Shown here one piece after another: positions 38,811 to 46,423 of a stretch of 46,423 nt of DNA; position 1 is the stretch's first letter, and every line of letters starts with the position of its first letter. The position numbers and the translations under genes were made by a program. The stretch spans positions 1-46,423 of the forward strand of contig CAZKRU010000029.1 of the NCBI GenBank assembly GCA_964555235.1. The letters are read 5' to 3'. The notes beneath the pieces are model-generated. The model did no database searches. It was not told the DNA's origin and saw only the letters and a list, made by a program, of their open reading frames with translations. Source of the stretch: CAZKRU01 sp964555235. GTDB taxonomy: Bacteria; Verrucomicrobiota; Verrucomicrobiia; Methylacidiphilales; CAMAQI01.

Positions 38811-40316
38811 TTAGGAATTCCACTCCGGAATGCTTTTTTGAAGTTTTTCCAGAGTCCCGGGAATCATTTGTGGCTCAGACTTTACGCCTTTTCCTCCACG
38901 CCCCCTTAGTATTTCAATCTCTTCTTTCGTTAAAACTGGGGATGAAACCCATTTGTTAATCACCTCGGCAAGTTGCGCCAAGAAATAACTATCGAAGCGC
39001 TCCGACCTTGGGTCGGTTAAAATACGGGCCAGAAGTTTTTTACCGCTTGGCTCCTTGATATTAACGATATGATCTATGAAGCGACCGGGAGCATACCAAT
39101 CTCGACTCTCCTCGTTTTCAGCGCCGTAAAACCAGTCCACCAAAAAGACTGCTTCATTTTCCCCGGAGACCTTCCACAAATTAAGGACTAACGGCTCCAG
39201 ACGATCATCAGAAGCTTTTGCTTTCACCATGGAATCTAACCCTTGGTGAATGATAGCAGGTGCGTTTCCCTTATTAAGGCTGGCAGCAGCCAACCAGGTT
39301 AGAGTGGCGTTCTCCTTTTGTGCAAAGGTTAACAGGGCATCGGCATCTTGCGGCCTAAACAGGTCGACCGCATGTTGAAGAATGAATCCGATGGCGGCAC
39401 GCCGGTAAACGCCATCTCTCCAATCCATTCCTTCTAAGGGAATGTTTCCCCGCAATCCAGCGAGAAGCTTTTCGGGTCCAAGTTCTTGGAGGATTTTTAC
39501 AAGCTCTTCTTCGCTAGCCAACATATTCTGTTGAGGCACGTCGCCATACTTCCCCAGCTCAGGATCCAAATCTAGCATGCAGAGCAGCATCCATGCTCGC
39601 TCATCAGGAGGGAGTCGATTGATGCGACTCCGGACTCGTTCAACTGTGGTAGAATCATTCTCCGATGCCATTTTTGTCCATACAGCAAACCAACTAACAT
39701 CATACTTGCGGTCTTTAACACTTTCCCAATACCTTTCAAATTCAGTCCCAACCTTTGATAAATCATAAACATTATAGTAATGGCTGCTCTTGCCATGTTC
39801 GACATAGCAACTAACCATCGAAGCCGCAACTTCTCCAACTGTCTGTTTTCGGTCAGGATCACGACCTGCATTTTGATACGGAAGTCCCTCTTGTGGCCAG
39901 GTTTCAGCGGTATCTGAAACCATTGAATAAATCAAAGGAAGTAAGCTTTGATCTGCTTTATGAAACAATCCGTAGAGCGCCAACGTCCGAACCTTCGGGT
40001 TCGGGTTTTTAAGGAGTTTTTCAAGGTCCTGTACACTGGTTTGCTTTGATATTAACCAAAGATTTTTTAGAACCCTGCTCTCTGCGTCGTAATTCGATGT
40101 CCAGAATCTAAAGAACTTAGTATTAGGCGGAAAATTACTTACATCTCTTGGACTTCCAAAGTATGAGCTGAAATGCTCAATATCCGCTGCAACTTCCTCA
40201 AAATATTGAGCGAGATTCTCACTCTTCGTCTCGCGATGCACGCCCAATAAAGGTAAAGTCTTTATCAATAGAATGACGATCAATGTGAGGAGAATGAATA
40301 ATTTTAAGATCTTCAT
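38811..40316 (-). CDS. membrane-anchored HEAT-like repeat protein
   Basis: A 501-residue protein. An N-terminal hydrophobic helix (ILKLFILLTLIVILLIKTL) acts as a signal anchor. The rest is helical with pairs resembling HEAT-type repeats (VQDLEKLLKNPNPKVRTLALYGLFHKA in part, SLLPLIYSMVSD, AAASMVSCYV-like helices) and later leucine-rich helical segments. No catalytic motif is seen. HEAT-like scaffolds of this kind are common envelope proteins in Verrucomicrobiota and Planctomycetota. It is the first host gene to the right of the prophage, transcribed toward it. Confidence 0.7.
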   Translation of the reverse strand: MKILKLFILLTLIVILLIKTLPLLGVHRETKSENLAQYFEEVAADIEHFSSYFGSPRDVSNFPPNTKFFRFWTSNYDAESRVLKNLWLISKQTSVQDLEKLLKNPNPKVRTLALYGLFHKADQSLLPLIYSMVSDTAETWPQEGLPYQNAGRDPDRKQTVGEVAASMVSCYVEHGKSSHYYNVYDLSKVGTEFERYWESVKDRKYDVSWFAVWTKMASENDSTTVERVRSRINRLPPDERAWMLLCMLDLDPELGKYGDVPQQNMLASEEELVKILQELGPEKLLAGLRGNIPLEGMDWRDGVYRRAAIGFILQHAVDLFRPQDADALLTFAQKENATLTWLAAASLNKGNAPAIIHQGLDSMVKAKASDDRLEPLVLNLWKVSGENEAVFLVDWFYGAENEESRDWYAPGRFIDHIVNIKEPSGKKLLARILTDPRSERFDSYFLAQLAEVINKWVSSPVLTKEEIEILRGRGGKGVKSEPQMIPGTLEKLQKSIPEWNS

Positions 40317-40645
40317 CTTGGGCGGAATCCTATTTACCCAAGAATTAAAGTCGATACGAGGTTAAAAATTCCTCACCAAAGAATCATCTTAGAAAAAACT
40401 CCCAATTTAGGCATGAACGGTCTCGAACCGCGTCACAAAAACCTCACCGTGGAGTCTTTGCTGAATCTCTTCCTTTGAAGCGAAAGCGTTTAGCAACTCT
40501 AATCCAGCACTCAAAGTTCAATTCAAACACTTTTATTAATTAGCCCCCGCAATAAGGGTATAAGCAATGTTACAATCATCTCATTTCGGCCACGAATCGC
40601 ATCTTGGCTTTTGACATCACTGCATTTCTTTCTAGCCTATCGCTC
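40317..40645. other. intergenic region upstream of sdhC
   Basis: A 329-bp gap between divergent genes. Candidate elements are TTGACA at 40611-40616 with a weak -10-like GCCTAT at 40635-40640, only 5 nt before the sdhC ATG, and a TATAAG at about 40560. Neither forms a convincing complete promoter. No RNA gene or repeat was seen. Confidence 0.4.
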
Positions 40646-41323
40646 ATGCTTTGCTCTCGACTCTTTGGATCCACGGTTGGCAGAAAGGTGATCGCGGCGA
40701 TTACCGGTTGCTTGCTTTTTCTCTTCATCCTCGTTCACATGGCAGGAAACTGGCAGCTCTTCTTGGGTGCAGAATCCATCAATAACTATGCGGCGCTCCT
40801 CAAAGAAAAAGCGCTGGTTCTCTGGTTCTTCCGAATCGGCCTCCTGACAACCGCACTTCTTCATGTTTGGGCGACAATCTCCCTCACGCTTGAAAATCGA
40901 GCCGCACACCCGGAAGAATACGCGACTCCTAAAGACCACAGTGCAACGCTTGCTTCACGAACCATGGCCCTCAGCGGAACCGTCGTCTTGATCTTTATCA
41001 TCTACCATCTCCTGCATTTCACGGCACGCGTCACTCCTGGAACTCAGGATTATTATCTGGAAGATTTAAAAGGACATCACGATGTCTACCAGATGGTCGT
41101 TCGGGCCTTTCAAAAACCGGCGATCTCCCTTTTTTATATCCTCGGAGTCGGACTTCTCTCCTTTCACCTCAGTCACGGACTTCAAAGCATGTTCCGATCA
41201 CTTGGCCTCAGCGATCGCGAGACACTTCCCTGGCAAAAGAACGTCGCGCGCTTGGTCGCCTTCGGGATTTTCATCGGCATGGCTGCCATTCCCCTCTCGG
41301 TTCTCCTCGGTTGCATTAAATAA
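40646..41323 (+). CDS. sdhC: succinate dehydrogenase cytochrome b558 subunit
   Basis: A 225-residue membrane subunit that carries haem and passes electrons to quinone. Five hydrophobic helices are seen, with histidines in the expected places: AITGCLLFLFILVHMAGNW, IGLLTTALLHVWATISL, MALSGTVVLIFIIYHLLHFTA, PAISLFYILGVGLLSFHLSHGL and VAFGIFIGMAAIPLSVLLG. This single-polypeptide anchor with two haem-type histidine pairs belongs to class B SQR/QFR complexes. ATG at 40646 was preferred to a TTG 14 codons upstream. It is followed 10 bp later by sdhA. Confidence 0.9.
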   Translation: MLCSRLFGSTVGRKVIAAITGCLLFLFILVHMAGNWQLFLGAESINNYAALLKEKALVLWFFRIGLLTTALLHVWATISLTLENRAAHPEEYATPKDHSATLASRTMALSGTVVLIFIIYHLLHFTARVTPGTQDYYLEDLKGHHDVYQMVVRAFQKPAISLFYILGVGLLSFHLSHGLQSMFRSLGLSDRETLPWQKNVARLVAFGIFIGMAAIPLSVLLGCIK

Positions 41324-41333
41324 GGATTGATTT

Positions 41334-43250
41334 ATGAAGCTCGATGCCAAAATCCCCTCCGGTCCCCTCGAAAAGAAATGGGACCTTCACCGGATGGATC
41401 TGAAACTCGTCAATCCCGCCAATAAGCGAAAATACGAGGTGATTATTGTTGGTACCGGGCTCGGTGGCGCCTCTGCCGCAGCAACGATGGCTGAACTCGG
41501 CTACAATGTAAAAAGCTTCTGTTTTCAAGATAGTCCCCGACGCGCTCACAGTATTGCGGCGCAGGGCGGAATCAACGCGGCAAAGAATTATCAGAACGAT
41601 GGCGACAGCGTTCAACGTCTCTTCTACGACACCATTAAAGGGGGCGACTTTCGCGCTCGTGAAGCAAACGTCTATCGTCTGGCTCAAGTCAGTGTCAACA
41701 TCATCGACCAATGCGCCTCCCAAGGAGTCCCCTTCGCGCGCGAATACGGTGGATTGCTCGCGAACCGCTCCTTCGGTGGAGCCCAAGTCTCTCGAACCTT
41801 TTACGCCCGTGGCGCAACCGGACAGCAGCTTCTCGTGGGTGCTTACTCCGCCTTGAGCCGACAAGTCGGTCTTGGAAAGGTGAAACTCTATCCCCGCACG
41901 GAGATGCTCGATTTGATCATGGTGAATGGTCAGGCAAAAGGAGTCGTCATTCGAGATCTCGTTACCGGAAAAATTGAATCTCACGTTGCCGATGCCGTCG
42001 TCCTCGGAACAGGCGGTTACGGCAATGTCTTTTATCTCTCCACCTATGCGCGCGGCTCTAACGCCTCCGCCATCTGGCGTGCATACAAACGCGGCGCCGC
42101 TTTTGCAAATCCGTGCTTCACTCAGATTCACCCAACCTGTATCCCCGTCTCCGGAGATTATCAATCCAAACTCACCCTGATGTCCGAATCTCTCCGGAAC
42201 GATGGCCGTTGTTGGGTTCCAAAAAAACAAGGCGACTCCCGTCCGCCGGGGGAGATTCCCGAAGAGGATCGCGATTACTACCTCGAACGAATGTACCCGA
42301 GCTATGGCAATCTCGCTCCACGCGACATCGCTTCCCGCGCCGCAAAACGGGTCTGTGACGAAAAACGCGGCGTCGGTCCCGGTGGCCTCGGCGTTTATCT
42401 CGACTTTGCAGATGCCATCAAGCGTCTTGGCGAAAAAGCCGTGAAAGCCCGTTACAGCAATCTCTTCGACATGTACCACGAGATTACGGGCGAGAGCGCC
42501 TACACGGTTCCGATGCGTATTTATCCTGCGATCCATTACACGATGGGCGGCCTCTGGGTCGATTACAACCTGATGAGCACGATTCCAGGATGCTTTGTCA
42601 TTGGAGAAGCGAATTTCTCCGATCATGGCGCCAACCGACTCGGAGCAAGCGCTCTGATGCAAGGACTGGCCGACGGCTATTTTATTCTTCCTTACACCAT
42701 TGGAAATTATCTCGCCGGACAAAAATCATCGGACCGTCCATCACTCGACTCTCCCGAAGTCAAAGCCGCTGAACAAGCCGTTCGCGAACGTCTCGGAATT
42801 CTCCTTTCGGTGCGTGGAAAAAAAACCGTCAGTGATTTTCATCGCCAACTTGGCAAAGTGCTTTGGGATCATTGCGGCATGGCTCGTACCAAGTCAGGAC
42901 TTACTCAAGCACTCCAGGAACTTCCCGCGCTCCGTGAAGAATTCTGGAAGAACGTGAATGTCCCGGGAGAAAATTCCGATCTCAATCAGTCCCTCGAATA
43001 CGCCAATCGTGTTGCCGATTTCTTGGAGCTCGGCGAACTGCTTTGTCGCGATGCTTTGGAACGCGAGGAGTCGTGCGGCTGCCATCTTCGTGAAGAATAT
43101 CAGACCCCCGATGGCGAGTGCGCTCGAAACGATAATACCTTCGCACACGTTGCGGCTTGGGAATATCAAGGAGAAGGAAAAGCCCCTGTTCGCCACGCAG
43201 AACCGCTCACGTACGAAGCCATTCATCTTGCCCAAAGGAGTTACAAATGA
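41334..43250 (+). CDS. sdhA: succinate dehydrogenase flavoprotein subunit
   Basis: A 638-residue catalytic subunit oxidising succinate to fumarate. The FAD-binding motif is VIIVGTGLGGASAAATMAELG. The histidine that binds FAD covalently is in RRAHSIAAQGGINAA (H72). Substrate residues appear in HYTMGGLWVD and in GANRLGASALMQ. The N-terminal extension (PSGPLEKKWDLHRMDLKLVNP) and the total length are typical of the long SdhA of class B enzymes. It overlaps sdhB by 4 bp, ensuring balanced synthesis. Confidence 0.95.
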   Translation: MKLDAKIPSGPLEKKWDLHRMDLKLVNPANKRKYEVIIVGTGLGGASAAATMAELGYNVKSFCFQDSPRRAHSIAAQGGINAAKNYQNDGDSVQRLFYDTIKGGDFRAREANVYRLAQVSVNIIDQCASQGVPFAREYGGLLANRSFGGAQVSRTFYARGATGQQLLVGAYSALSRQVGLGKVKLYPRTEMLDLIMVNGQAKGVVIRDLVTGKIESHVADAVVLGTGGYGNVFYLSTYARGSNASAIWRAYKRGAAFANPCFTQIHPTCIPVSGDYQSKLTLMSESLRNDGRCWVPKKQGDSRPPGEIPEEDRDYYLERMYPSYGNLAPRDIASRAAKRVCDEKRGVGPGGLGVYLDFADAIKRLGEKAVKARYSNLFDMYHEITGESAYTVPMRIYPAIHYTMGGLWVDYNLMSTIPGCFVIGEANFSDHGANRLGASALMQGLADGYFILPYTIGNYLAGQKSSDRPSLDSPEVKAAEQAVRERLGILLSVRGKKTVSDFHRQLGKVLWDHCGMARTKSGLTQALQELPALREEFWKNVNVPGENSDLNQSLEYANRVADFLELGELLCRDALEREESCGCHLREEYQTPDGECARNDNTFAHVAAWEYQGEGKAPVRHAEPLTYEAIHLAQRSYK

Positions 43251-44008
43251 ATTTCACTCTCAAAGTCTGGCGTCAGAAATGCAAAGACGCTGCTGGTGCG
43301 TTTGAGGAATACCAGGCGCGCGACGTCAGTCCGAACGCCTCTTTCCTGGAAATGCTCGATGTCGTCAATGACAACCTCACGCGCGAAGGTAAATCCCCGA
43401 TTGCGTTTGACCACGATTGCCGTGAGGGAATCTGCGGCACCTGCTCGCTCGCTGTCAACGGAGAGCCCCATGGTCCCGAAGACAAGGTAACAACCTGTCA
43501 GATCTACATGAGAAGCTTTCAGGATGGCGAGACGATCACCGTTGAGCCATTTCGTGCCAAGCCTTTTCCTGTTTTAAAAGATCTCGTCACCGACCGAAGC
43601 GCTTTTGATCGGATCATTCAATCCGGAGGATTTATTTCCGTTAACACCGGACAAGCCCCGGATGCAAACGCGCTTCCCATTGGAAAAGATGTTGCGGAAC
43701 TCGCCTTCGATGCCGCGCATTGCATCGGATGCGGTGCTTGTGTTGCTGCCTGCAAAAACGGCTCCGCCATGCTTTTTGTCTCCGCCAAGGTAACACACCT
43801 CGGACTTCTTCCCCAAGGACAGCCCGAACGGGATCGTCGCGTCTTGAAAATGGTTGAAGTCATGGATGCCGAAGGCTTTGGCGGTTGCTCCAACACCGGA
43901 GCCTGCGAAGCGGTCTGTCCGAAGGGAATTCCGGTTGAATTCATCTCGCGACTCAATCGTGACTACGTCAAAGCCTCTCTCTTTAGTATTCGGGAGAGCG
44001 AAGAGTAA
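43247..44008 (+). CDS. sdhB: succinate dehydrogenase iron-sulfur subunit
   Basis: A 253-residue subunit with three iron-sulfur clusters linking the flavoprotein to the cytochrome. The N-terminal [2Fe-2S] ligands are in CREGICGTCSLAVNG and TTCQ. The C-terminal [4Fe-4S]/[3Fe-4S] ligands are in CIGCGACVAACKNGSAML and in CSNTGACEAVCPKGIPVEF. It starts within the sdhA stop codon (ATGA). The longer frame upstream overlaps sdhA and is not coding. Confidence 0.95.
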   Translation: MNFTLKVWRQKCKDAAGAFEEYQARDVSPNASFLEMLDVVNDNLTREGKSPIAFDHDCREGICGTCSLAVNGEPHGPEDKVTTCQIYMRSFQDGETITVEPFRAKPFPVLKDLVTDRSAFDRIIQSGGFISVNTGQAPDANALPIGKDVAELAFDAAHCIGCGACVAACKNGSAMLFVSAKVTHLGLLPQGQPERDRRVLKMVEVMDAEGFGGCSNTGACEAVCPKGIPVEFISRLNRDYVKASLFSIRESEE

Positions 44009-44022
44009 GAACGTAAATTACC

Positions 44023-44124
44023 TCACACGAAGGCACAAAGCTCACAAAACTTTTGAAGCCATCTCCGATTTTTATGAGATGAAACAAAAACACCTTTCGT
44101 TTGTGACTTGGTGCCTTTGTGTGA
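44023..44124. repeat. palindromic intergenic repeat
   Basis: The arms TCACACGAAGGCACAAAG (44023-44040) and its near reverse complement (CTTGGTGCCTTTGTGTGA, 44107-44124) can pair over about 26 bases with few mismatches, with a 50-base loop. It fills the gap between sdhB and the SUI1 gene. Such imperfect palindromes behave like MITEs or large intergenic repeats. A weakly similar piece occurs at about 38750-38775. No U-tract follows, so it is not a classic terminator. Confidence 0.55.
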
Positions 44125-44142
44125 AAATAAACTATTCATTGC

Positions 44143-44538
44143 ATGAATCCAAAAAAGATCTCCACTTCCGGCACCACCAATCCTCTTCAAGGTGATGTCT
44201 TTTCCGCATTGGAAAACCTCGACACCACAGCCCTCCCCGCAGGAATTTCACCAACACCCATCATTCCTCCTAAACCCGCCGAAGGAAAGCGCGGACGCTT
44301 GATTCTTCGCCGAGAGAAAAAGGAGCGCGGAGGAAAAACCGTCGTCGTGATTTACGGCTTCGATCAACTCCCCGGATGGAATCCCCCCAAGCTCGAGGAA
44401 CTCTCCCGGCTCATTCGCAAAAAAATGGGTTGTGGAGGCTGCGTCGAGAAACGAGAAATCGTGGTACAAGGGGATCAAGCTACCCGCGTCGCTGAATTCC
44501 TCGAACAAGAGGGTTTTCGCGTCGACGGGGTTCGATAA
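44143..44538 (+). CDS. SUI1/eIF1-like translation factor family protein
   Basis: A 131-residue protein. The N-terminal 50 residues are low-complexity (PAGISPTPIIPPKPAEGKRG). Then comes an eIF1-like fold: RLILRREKKERGGKTVVVIYGFD, LSRLIRKKMGCGGCVEK, EIVVQGDQATRVAEFLEQEGF and VDGVR. The family (YciH in E. coli) is thought to act in translation initiation fidelity or in stress. It ends just before a shared terminator that also serves the opposing glnK-amt genes. Confidence 0.88.
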   Translation: MNPKKISTSGTTNPLQGDVFSALENLDTTALPAGISPTPIIPPKPAEGKRGRLILRREKKERGGKTVVVIYGFDQLPGWNPPKLEELSRLIRKKMGCGGCVEKREIVVQGDQATRVAEFLEQEGFRVDGVR

Positions 44539-44617
44539 AAACCATCTTTACGCGCAGAGCTGAGATCGTCGAGTTTTTGGGATGGAAGCGTGGTGGGTTA
44601 TTCTGTGAGGAGAAAAG

Positions 44618-44652
44618 AAAACCCCCGGGTCCTTGCGGAGCCCGGGGGTTTT
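44618..44652. terminator. bidirectional rho-independent terminator
   Basis: AAAACCCCCGGG (44618-44629) and CCCGGGGGTTTT (44641-44652) form a perfect 12-bp stem with an 11-nt loop, flanked by A-rich sequence on the left and T-rich on the right. It lies between the convergent SUI1 and glnK genes and can end transcription in both directions. Confidence 0.92.
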
Positions 44653-44667
44653 GAGAGAGGCGAGGGC

Positions 44668-45006
44668 TTAGATGGCTTTGTCGCCGCTTTCCTCGGTGCG
44701 AATTCGCGTGGCGGATTCGACGTTCATGACGAAGACTTTTCCGTCACCAATTTTGCCGGTCTTGGCATTATTGATAATGGACTTCACGACGGTGTCGAGT
44801 TTGTCATCCGGGACGACGAGCTCGATTTTAACCTTCGGAAGGAAGTCGACCGTGTATTCGCTGCCGCGGTAGATTTCCGTGTGTCCTTTTTGACGTCCGA
44901 AGCCTTTGACTTCGGTGACCGTCATTCCTTCGATGCCGATCTCGTGCAGGCCTGATTTGACCTCTTCGAGTTTGAACGGCTTGATGATTGCTTCAATTTT
45001 TTTCAT
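44668..45006 (-). CDS. glnK: nitrogen regulatory protein P-II
   Basis: A 112-residue PII signal protein that senses ATP/ADP and 2-oxoglutarate and controls the adjacent ammonium channel. The family start KKIEAIIKPFKLEEVK is present. The T loop contains GRQKGHTEIYRGSEY with the uridylylation tyrosine Y51. ATP-binding parts GIEGMTVTEVKGFG and AKTGKIGDGKVFV are also present. It lies 39 bp downstream of amt, whose linkage is the basis for the GlnK name; GlnB cannot be excluded. GAGG precedes the start. Confidence 0.93.
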   Translation of the reverse strand: MKKIEAIIKPFKLEEVKSGLHEIGIEGMTVTEVKGFGRQKGHTEIYRGSEYTVDFLPKVKIELVVPDDKLDTVVKSIINNAKTGKIGDGKVFVMNVESATRIRTEESGDKAI

Positions 45007-45045
45007 TCGTATACCTCGTAATTTTTGATTTGGTGCGTTTCGGAA

Positions 45046-46356
45046 TTAATGTTCGTAACCCCGTTCGCCGTGTTCGATAATATCGAGGCCCTGCTCTTCG
45101 ACCTCAGGGGTCGGACGCAGCCCAACGATCAGATCCACGATCTTCGCAATGATAAAGGTCGCGACGACCGATAGAAGAATCGTGATCACCATGGCTTTGA
45201 GCTGAGCACTAGCAACGCTGCTATTGGCAACCAGTTCCGCCAAACCATTTTTCTTGGCGTAGGCATCTGAGAGCAAGTTCGCGTTAACCGCACCGTTTGC
45301 GAAGACTCCAGTGACAAAGGCACCGAGAGTTCCACCAACCGCGTGAACACCGAAGGTATCCAAGGCATCATCATAACCGAACCAGCCTTTGAGCTTGGTG
45401 CAGGCGATGAAGGGGATGAGTCCCGCCAAGATTCCGATGAACATGCTCGCTTTGGCGCTCACAAATCCCGCTGCCGGGGTGATAACAACCAAACCTGCAA
45501 CCGCTCCCGAGCAGAAGCCAAGGATCGATGCTTTACCGCGAGTGATGTATTCTAATCCTGCCCAGACGAAGGAGGCAACGGCTGCCGCAAGCGTCGTCGT
45601 TGTGAAGGCTTGTGCTGCCAATCCGTCCGCAGCTAGAGCACTTCCGGCGTTAAAGCCGTACCAGCCGACCCAGAGCATTCCGGTTCCGACCATACAGAGA
45701 ACCATGCTGTGAGGAGGCATCGGGGTGTGACCGAAGCCGATTCGCTTTCCGAGCATCAAGCAGAGGATCAGTGCAGACCAACCGGAGGACATGTGAACCA
45801 CGGTTCCACCGGCGAAGTCAATCGCAGGAATCTTGGCATCTGGATTCCAGACACCGTTCATCAAACCAGAGGCACCCCAAACCATGTGGGCCAACGGGAA
45901 ATAAACGACGAACATCCAGATTCCGACAAAGAGCATGATTGCCGAGAACTTCATACGTTCTGCAATCGCGCCGATGATCAATGCGGGAGTGATGATTGCG
46001 AACATGAGCTGGAACATCGCGAAGACGTTTTCAGAAACCCAGTAGCAATAGTTGGTGTTTGGAGCTACGCCGACACCTTCGAAGAAGAACTTTTCTGATC
46101 CTCCAAGAATATAGCTTATCATTGTTGGAGCGCCCTCTGTAGGCTTGAAGCTCGTTCCGAAAACCAAGCTGTAGCCAACGGTAAACCAGAGAATGGTCAC
46201 CAATCCAGCGATCCCAAAACATTGGGCCATCACGGAGAGGACATTCTTGGCGCGTACCAGACCACCGTAGAAGAGGGCCAATCCCGGGAGCGTCATGAAC
46301 AGCACCAATGCTGAACAGACCATGACCCAAGCATTATGACCAGGTCCTGCGACCAA
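45046..46356 (-). CDS. amt: ammonium transporter, N-terminal region interrupted
   Basis: A 436-residue channel of the Amt/MEP family conducting ammonium across the inner membrane. About eleven helices are visible; signatures include FYGGLVRAKNVLSVMAQ, DFAGGTVVHMSSGW (first pore histidine) and GVHAVGGTLGAFVTG (second). The frame starts with a TTG. On the opposite side of an in-frame TAA (46393-46395) the same frame continues to the window edge as EQRIAGLEA, which looks like the end of an Amt signal/linker region. The gene may thus be truncated, carry a sequencing error, or truly start at the TTG without a signal peptide. The C terminus ends GERGYEH. Confidence 0.9.
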   Translation of the reverse strand: MVAGPGHNAWVMVCSALVLFMTLPGLALFYGGLVRAKNVLSVMAQCFGIAGLVTILWFTVGYSLVFGTSFKPTEGAPTMISYILGGSEKFFFEGVGVAPNTNYCYWVSENVFAMFQLMFAIITPALIIGAIAERMKFSAIMLFVGIWMFVVYFPLAHMVWGASGLMNGVWNPDAKIPAIDFAGGTVVHMSSGWSALILCLMLGKRIGFGHTPMPPHSMVLCMVGTGMLWVGWYGFNAGSALAADGLAAQAFTTTTLAAAVASFVWAGLEYITRGKASILGFCSGAVAGLVVITPAAGFVSAKASMFIGILAGLIPFIACTKLKGWFGYDDALDTFGVHAVGGTLGAFVTGVFANGAVNANLLSDAYAKKNGLAELVANSSVASAQLKAMVITILLSVVATFIIAKIVDLIVGLRPTPEVEEQGLDIIEHGERGYEH

Positions 46357-46423
46357 GGTGATTTTGCTGCCGTCGGGATCTACGTTATTATTTTAGGCTT
46401 CCAATCCAGCGATTCGCTGTTCT

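Overview
The window is about 46 kb of bacterial chromosome carrying one nearly complete transposable (Mu-type) prophage of roughly 35.8 kb, with ordinary host genes on both sides. The host is probably a member of the PVC group, most likely Verrucomicrobiota. The clues are a three-gene succinate dehydrogenase (cytochrome b558 type) in the order C-A-B, an eIF1/SUI1-like protein, and a phage resembling Mu-like elements of that group. This is inference from protein character; no search was possible.

Left host flank (1-2859): a tRNA-like 3' fragment, a small hypothetical gene, a REP-like palindromic element, an ABC-F ATPase gene and a tRNA with anticodon CAT.

Prophage (about 2860-38636). Both ends carry paired copies of one motif (TG[A/C]CA, 2-3 bases, then G[G/C]TTTGATAA) in inverted orientation, laid out like the L1/L2 and R1/R2 transposase sites of Mu. 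The left 7 kb is a leftward operon: DUF3102-like protein, MuA-type DDE transposase, MuB-type ATPase, several small proteins and a Dam methylase. A switch region follows, with two divergent ribbon-helix-helix regulators. Next is a cargo module: a secreted 1577-residue RHS/YD-repeat protein between a membrane-anchored partner and a small membrane protein that may be its immunity factor. The late genes all run rightward: lysis-type genes (lipoprotein, alpha/beta hydrolase, L,D-transpeptidase-like enzyme, membrane/coiled-coil protein), Mu gp26/gp27/gp28-like packaging genes, a portal fused to a MuF-type domain, an HK97-type protease and capsid, connectors, a tail tube, a block of fibre-like genes, a tape measure and tail-tip genes. 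The particle is therefore predicted to be a long-tailed siphovirus that replicates by transposition.

tRNA sequence lies just outside both prophage ends: an intact tRNA on the left and a tRNA-like remnant sharing 28 identical bases on the right, each 35 nt from the predicted terminus. No tyrosine or serine integrase was found. The tRNA association of a DDE-transposase prophage is the most unusual feature of the window.

Right host flank (38637-46423): a HEAT-like membrane-anchored protein, sdhCAB, a palindromic repeat, a SUI1-family gene, a bidirectional terminator and a leftward amt-glnK pair. The visible N-terminal part of amt carries an in-frame TAA.
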